Below are positions 4,674 to 5,767 of a stretch of 5,767 bases of DNA, in pieces. The translations under genes were made by a program, and so were the position numbers. The DNA comes from an uncultured bacterium. Its GTDB lineage: Bacteria > Actinomycetota > Actinomycetes > S36-B12. The first letter of the stretch is position 1; every line of letters begins with the position of its first letter. The notes under the pieces were generated by a model. The model made no database searches, was not told the origin of the DNA, and saw only the letters and a program-made list of their open reading frames with translations. Where the stretch lies: positions 1-5,767 of the forward strand of contig CAJAKT010000430.1 of NCBI GenBank assembly GCA_903940375.1, read 5' to 3'.

Positions 4674-4709
4674 ATGACTCATCGGGCGGCTTTCCTGTGC
4701 CGCCCGTGA
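4674..4709 (+). CDS. possible 11-codon leader ORF overlapping the NlpC/P60 start
   Basis: ATG 4674 opens a frame reading MTHRAAFLCRP and ending at TGA 4707-4709. It begins 6 nt after a -10-like hexamer, so it could be translated from the very 5' end of a leaderless mRNA. Its stop overlaps GTG 4706 of the hydrolase frame (GTGA), an arrangement typical of translational coupling. Neither GTG 4697 nor GTG 4706 of the hydrolase has a good Shine-Dalgarno sequence, so ribosomes arriving through the leader may be what starts the main gene. The peptide itself shows no obvious attenuation codon run. This could be chance, since short frames are common. Confidence 0.35.
   Translation: MTHRAAFLCRP
4683..4706 (+). 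promoter_or_regulatory. hairpin enclosing the NlpC/P60 start codons
   Basis: CGGGCGGC (4683-4690) pairs perfectly with GCCGCCCG (4699-4706) around an 8-nt loop. GTG 4697 lies across the loop and the 3' arm, and GTG 4706 begins on the last paired base. In the mRNA this would hide the start until opened, for example by a ribosome reading the leader frame, which runs through the whole stem. Confidence 0.5.
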
Positions 4710-5767
4710 GCCGCAGCAGATGGATCAAGGGAGTGAGCGCCGTTGGCGCCGCTCTCCTCATGGTCGCTACGGCTGCCGGCACGGGGCAGGCGGTGCCCAG
4801 CCGCGACATCAAGCAGGTGCAGGCGCAGGTCCGCGATCTGCAGATGAAGGCAGCCTCCGCGAAGGAGGACTACTACGCGGCGCAGAGCAAGCTCAATGAC
4901 ACGGAGCAGCGGCTCGGAGGCATCCGCAACAAGGTGCAGCGTGAGCGTGATGAACTCACTGTCGCGAGGGCTTCAATCAACGACCTCGCCCGCAACGTCT
5001 ACATGACCGGTGGGATGGACTCGACTCTGCAGGTCCTGCTGGCGGAGAACCCGACTGATTTCCTGGGCCAGTCCGCAGCGCTCGACATGCTCGCGCAGTC
5101 GCAGGCTGCCGGCCTGCGGCGGTCGAAGACCGCCCAGGTGCGCCTGGCTGCGAGTGAGGCAACACTCGCCGATCAGGAGTCGATCGCGCAGGGGCTGCGC
5201 GATGACATGGCCGAAGCCAAGCAGGAGGCCGACGGCAACCTCGCGGATGCTCAGGCCGTCCTGGCATCGCTGCAGGAGCAGGAACGTCAGCGGCTGGCCG
5301 AGATCCTCGCGCAGCAGGGGCGTGACTCCGCTGCTGCGGCCGCGCAGGCGTTGGCCATGGTCAACTCCTCGAGTGCTGCTGGCGGCGGTTTCTCCGGCGG
5401 GACGCGCGCCGCAGTAGCCGTGCAGTACGCGCTCTCGCAGGTCGGCAAGCCCTACTCCTTCAGTGCGAGCCCCCCGTATTCCTGGGACTGCTCCAAGCTC
5501 ACGTCGGCTGCCTGGGCCCAGGCCGGGGTCGGCATCACCCCGCTGAGCTACACGCAGTTCTCGCAGGTGCGGCGCATCTCCGACTCCGAGCTGCAGCCAG
5601 GCGACCTCGTCTTCTACTTCGGTGGCGGAGCGCACCACGTCGCGATGTACATCGGCAACGGCAAGATGGTCAGCGCGTCCAATCCGAGTGATGGCGTCGA
5701 GGTCATCGACTACAAGGGGCCTTGGTACGGCGAGCGCTACAGCGGCGCCGGCCGCGTCATCGGCTGA
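4697..5767 (+). CDS. secreted coiled-coil NlpC/P60 peptidoglycan endopeptidase
   Basis: A complete 356-residue exported cell-wall hydrolase. Residues 1-32 are a Sec signal peptide: basic RSRWIK, a hydrophobic stretch GVSAVGAALLMVATAAG and a likely cleavage after GQA. Residues about 36-100 and 140-215 are charged Gln/Ala/Glu-rich coiled coils, as in RipA-like and PcsB-like proteins, where such segments regulate or localise the enzyme. A short Gly/Ser linker (about 223-235) leads to the NlpC/P60 domain (237-356), a cysteine peptidase that cuts the stem peptide of peptidoglycan. Visible motifs are SWDCSKLTSAAW with nucleophile Cys265, QPGDLVFY (300-307) and HHVAMYIGNGKM with probable catalytic His314. 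The third catalytic position, often His, Asn or Gln after the K-M-[VI] strand, appears to be Ser326 with Asn329 nearby, so the third residue is uncertain. GTG 4706 is an alternative start nine bases downstream and overlaps the leader stop; both keep the signal peptide. It is likely controlled at translation by the start-site hairpin. Confidence 0.93.
   Translation: MPPVSRSRWIKGVSAVGAALLMVATAAGTGQAVPSRDIKQVQAQVRDLQMKAASAKEDYYAAQSKLNDTEQRLGGIRNKVQRERDELTVARASINDLARNVYMTGGMDSTLQVLLAENPTDFLGQSAALDMLAQSQAAGLRRSKTAQVRLAASEATLADQESIAQGLRDDMAEAKQEADGNLADAQAVLASLQEQERQRLAEILAQQGRDSAAAAAQALAMVNSSSAAGGGFSGGTRAAVAVQYALSQVGKPYSFSASPPYSWDCSKLTSAAWAQAGVGITPLSYTQFSQVRRISDSELQPGDLVFYFGGGAHHVAMYIGNGKMVSASNPSDGVEVIDYKGPWYGERYSGAGRVIG

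Noticed and set aside
4616..4696. Riboswitch (for example a c-di-AMP type, known ahead of some actinobacterial NlpC/P60 genes)
   Set aside because: The space between the HEPN remnant and the hydrolase is about 80 nt and the candidate promoter leaves almost no leader, too short for that structure.

Overview
The window looks like chromosomal DNA of a high-GC actinobacterium. The evidence is GC-rich third positions, GTG starts, several starts that lack a Shine-Dalgarno sequence but sit 6-7 nt after a -10-like hexamer, a DeaD-type helicase with a C-terminal DbpA RNA-binding domain, and a coiled-coil NlpC/P60 secreted hydrolase of the actinobacterial RipA-like kind. Genus cannot be assigned from sequence reading alone.

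Layout on the + strand. 2-187 is the C-terminal end of an LLM-class (luciferase-like) flavin oxidoreductase. 365-655 is an intact MntA-type minimal nucleotidyltransferase, overlapping by ATGA a 40-codon remnant of its HEPN partner (652-774). 775-1317 has no clear gene: it holds an orphan reading frame ending at 1074 with a perfect 21-bp tandem repeat, and a strong hairpin just behind it. 1318-1608 is a Phd/YefM-type antitoxin whose tail runs out of frame into the C-terminal piece of a RelE/ParE toxin (about 1563-1652). The minus strand carries a complete DEAD-box RNA helicase (3485 down to 1773). The divergent gap holds a promoter and a 21-bp perfect palindrome in front of a winged-helix/nucleotidyltransferase fusion gene (3627-4244). 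This gene overlaps by ATGA a HEPN pseudogene (4241-4615) broken by an in-frame amber codon and apparently by an internal deletion. The window ends with a complete NlpC/P60 endopeptidase gene (4697-5767), whose start lies in a hairpin and overlaps the stop of an 11-codon upstream frame.

The main observation is that three unrelated two-gene toxin-antitoxin-like modules are interspersed among ordinary chromosomal genes. In all three the first gene (nucleotidyltransferase or antitoxin) is open and keeps its motifs, while the second, toxin-type gene is broken, each time by a different lesion. This looks like a graveyard in which toxins are lost and neutralising partners persist. No clearly new multi-gene system was seen. 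The retained partners, the HEPN remnant that keeps its RX4HXY motif, the operator of the winged-helix gene, and the leader of the NlpC/P60 gene are the parts most worth testing.
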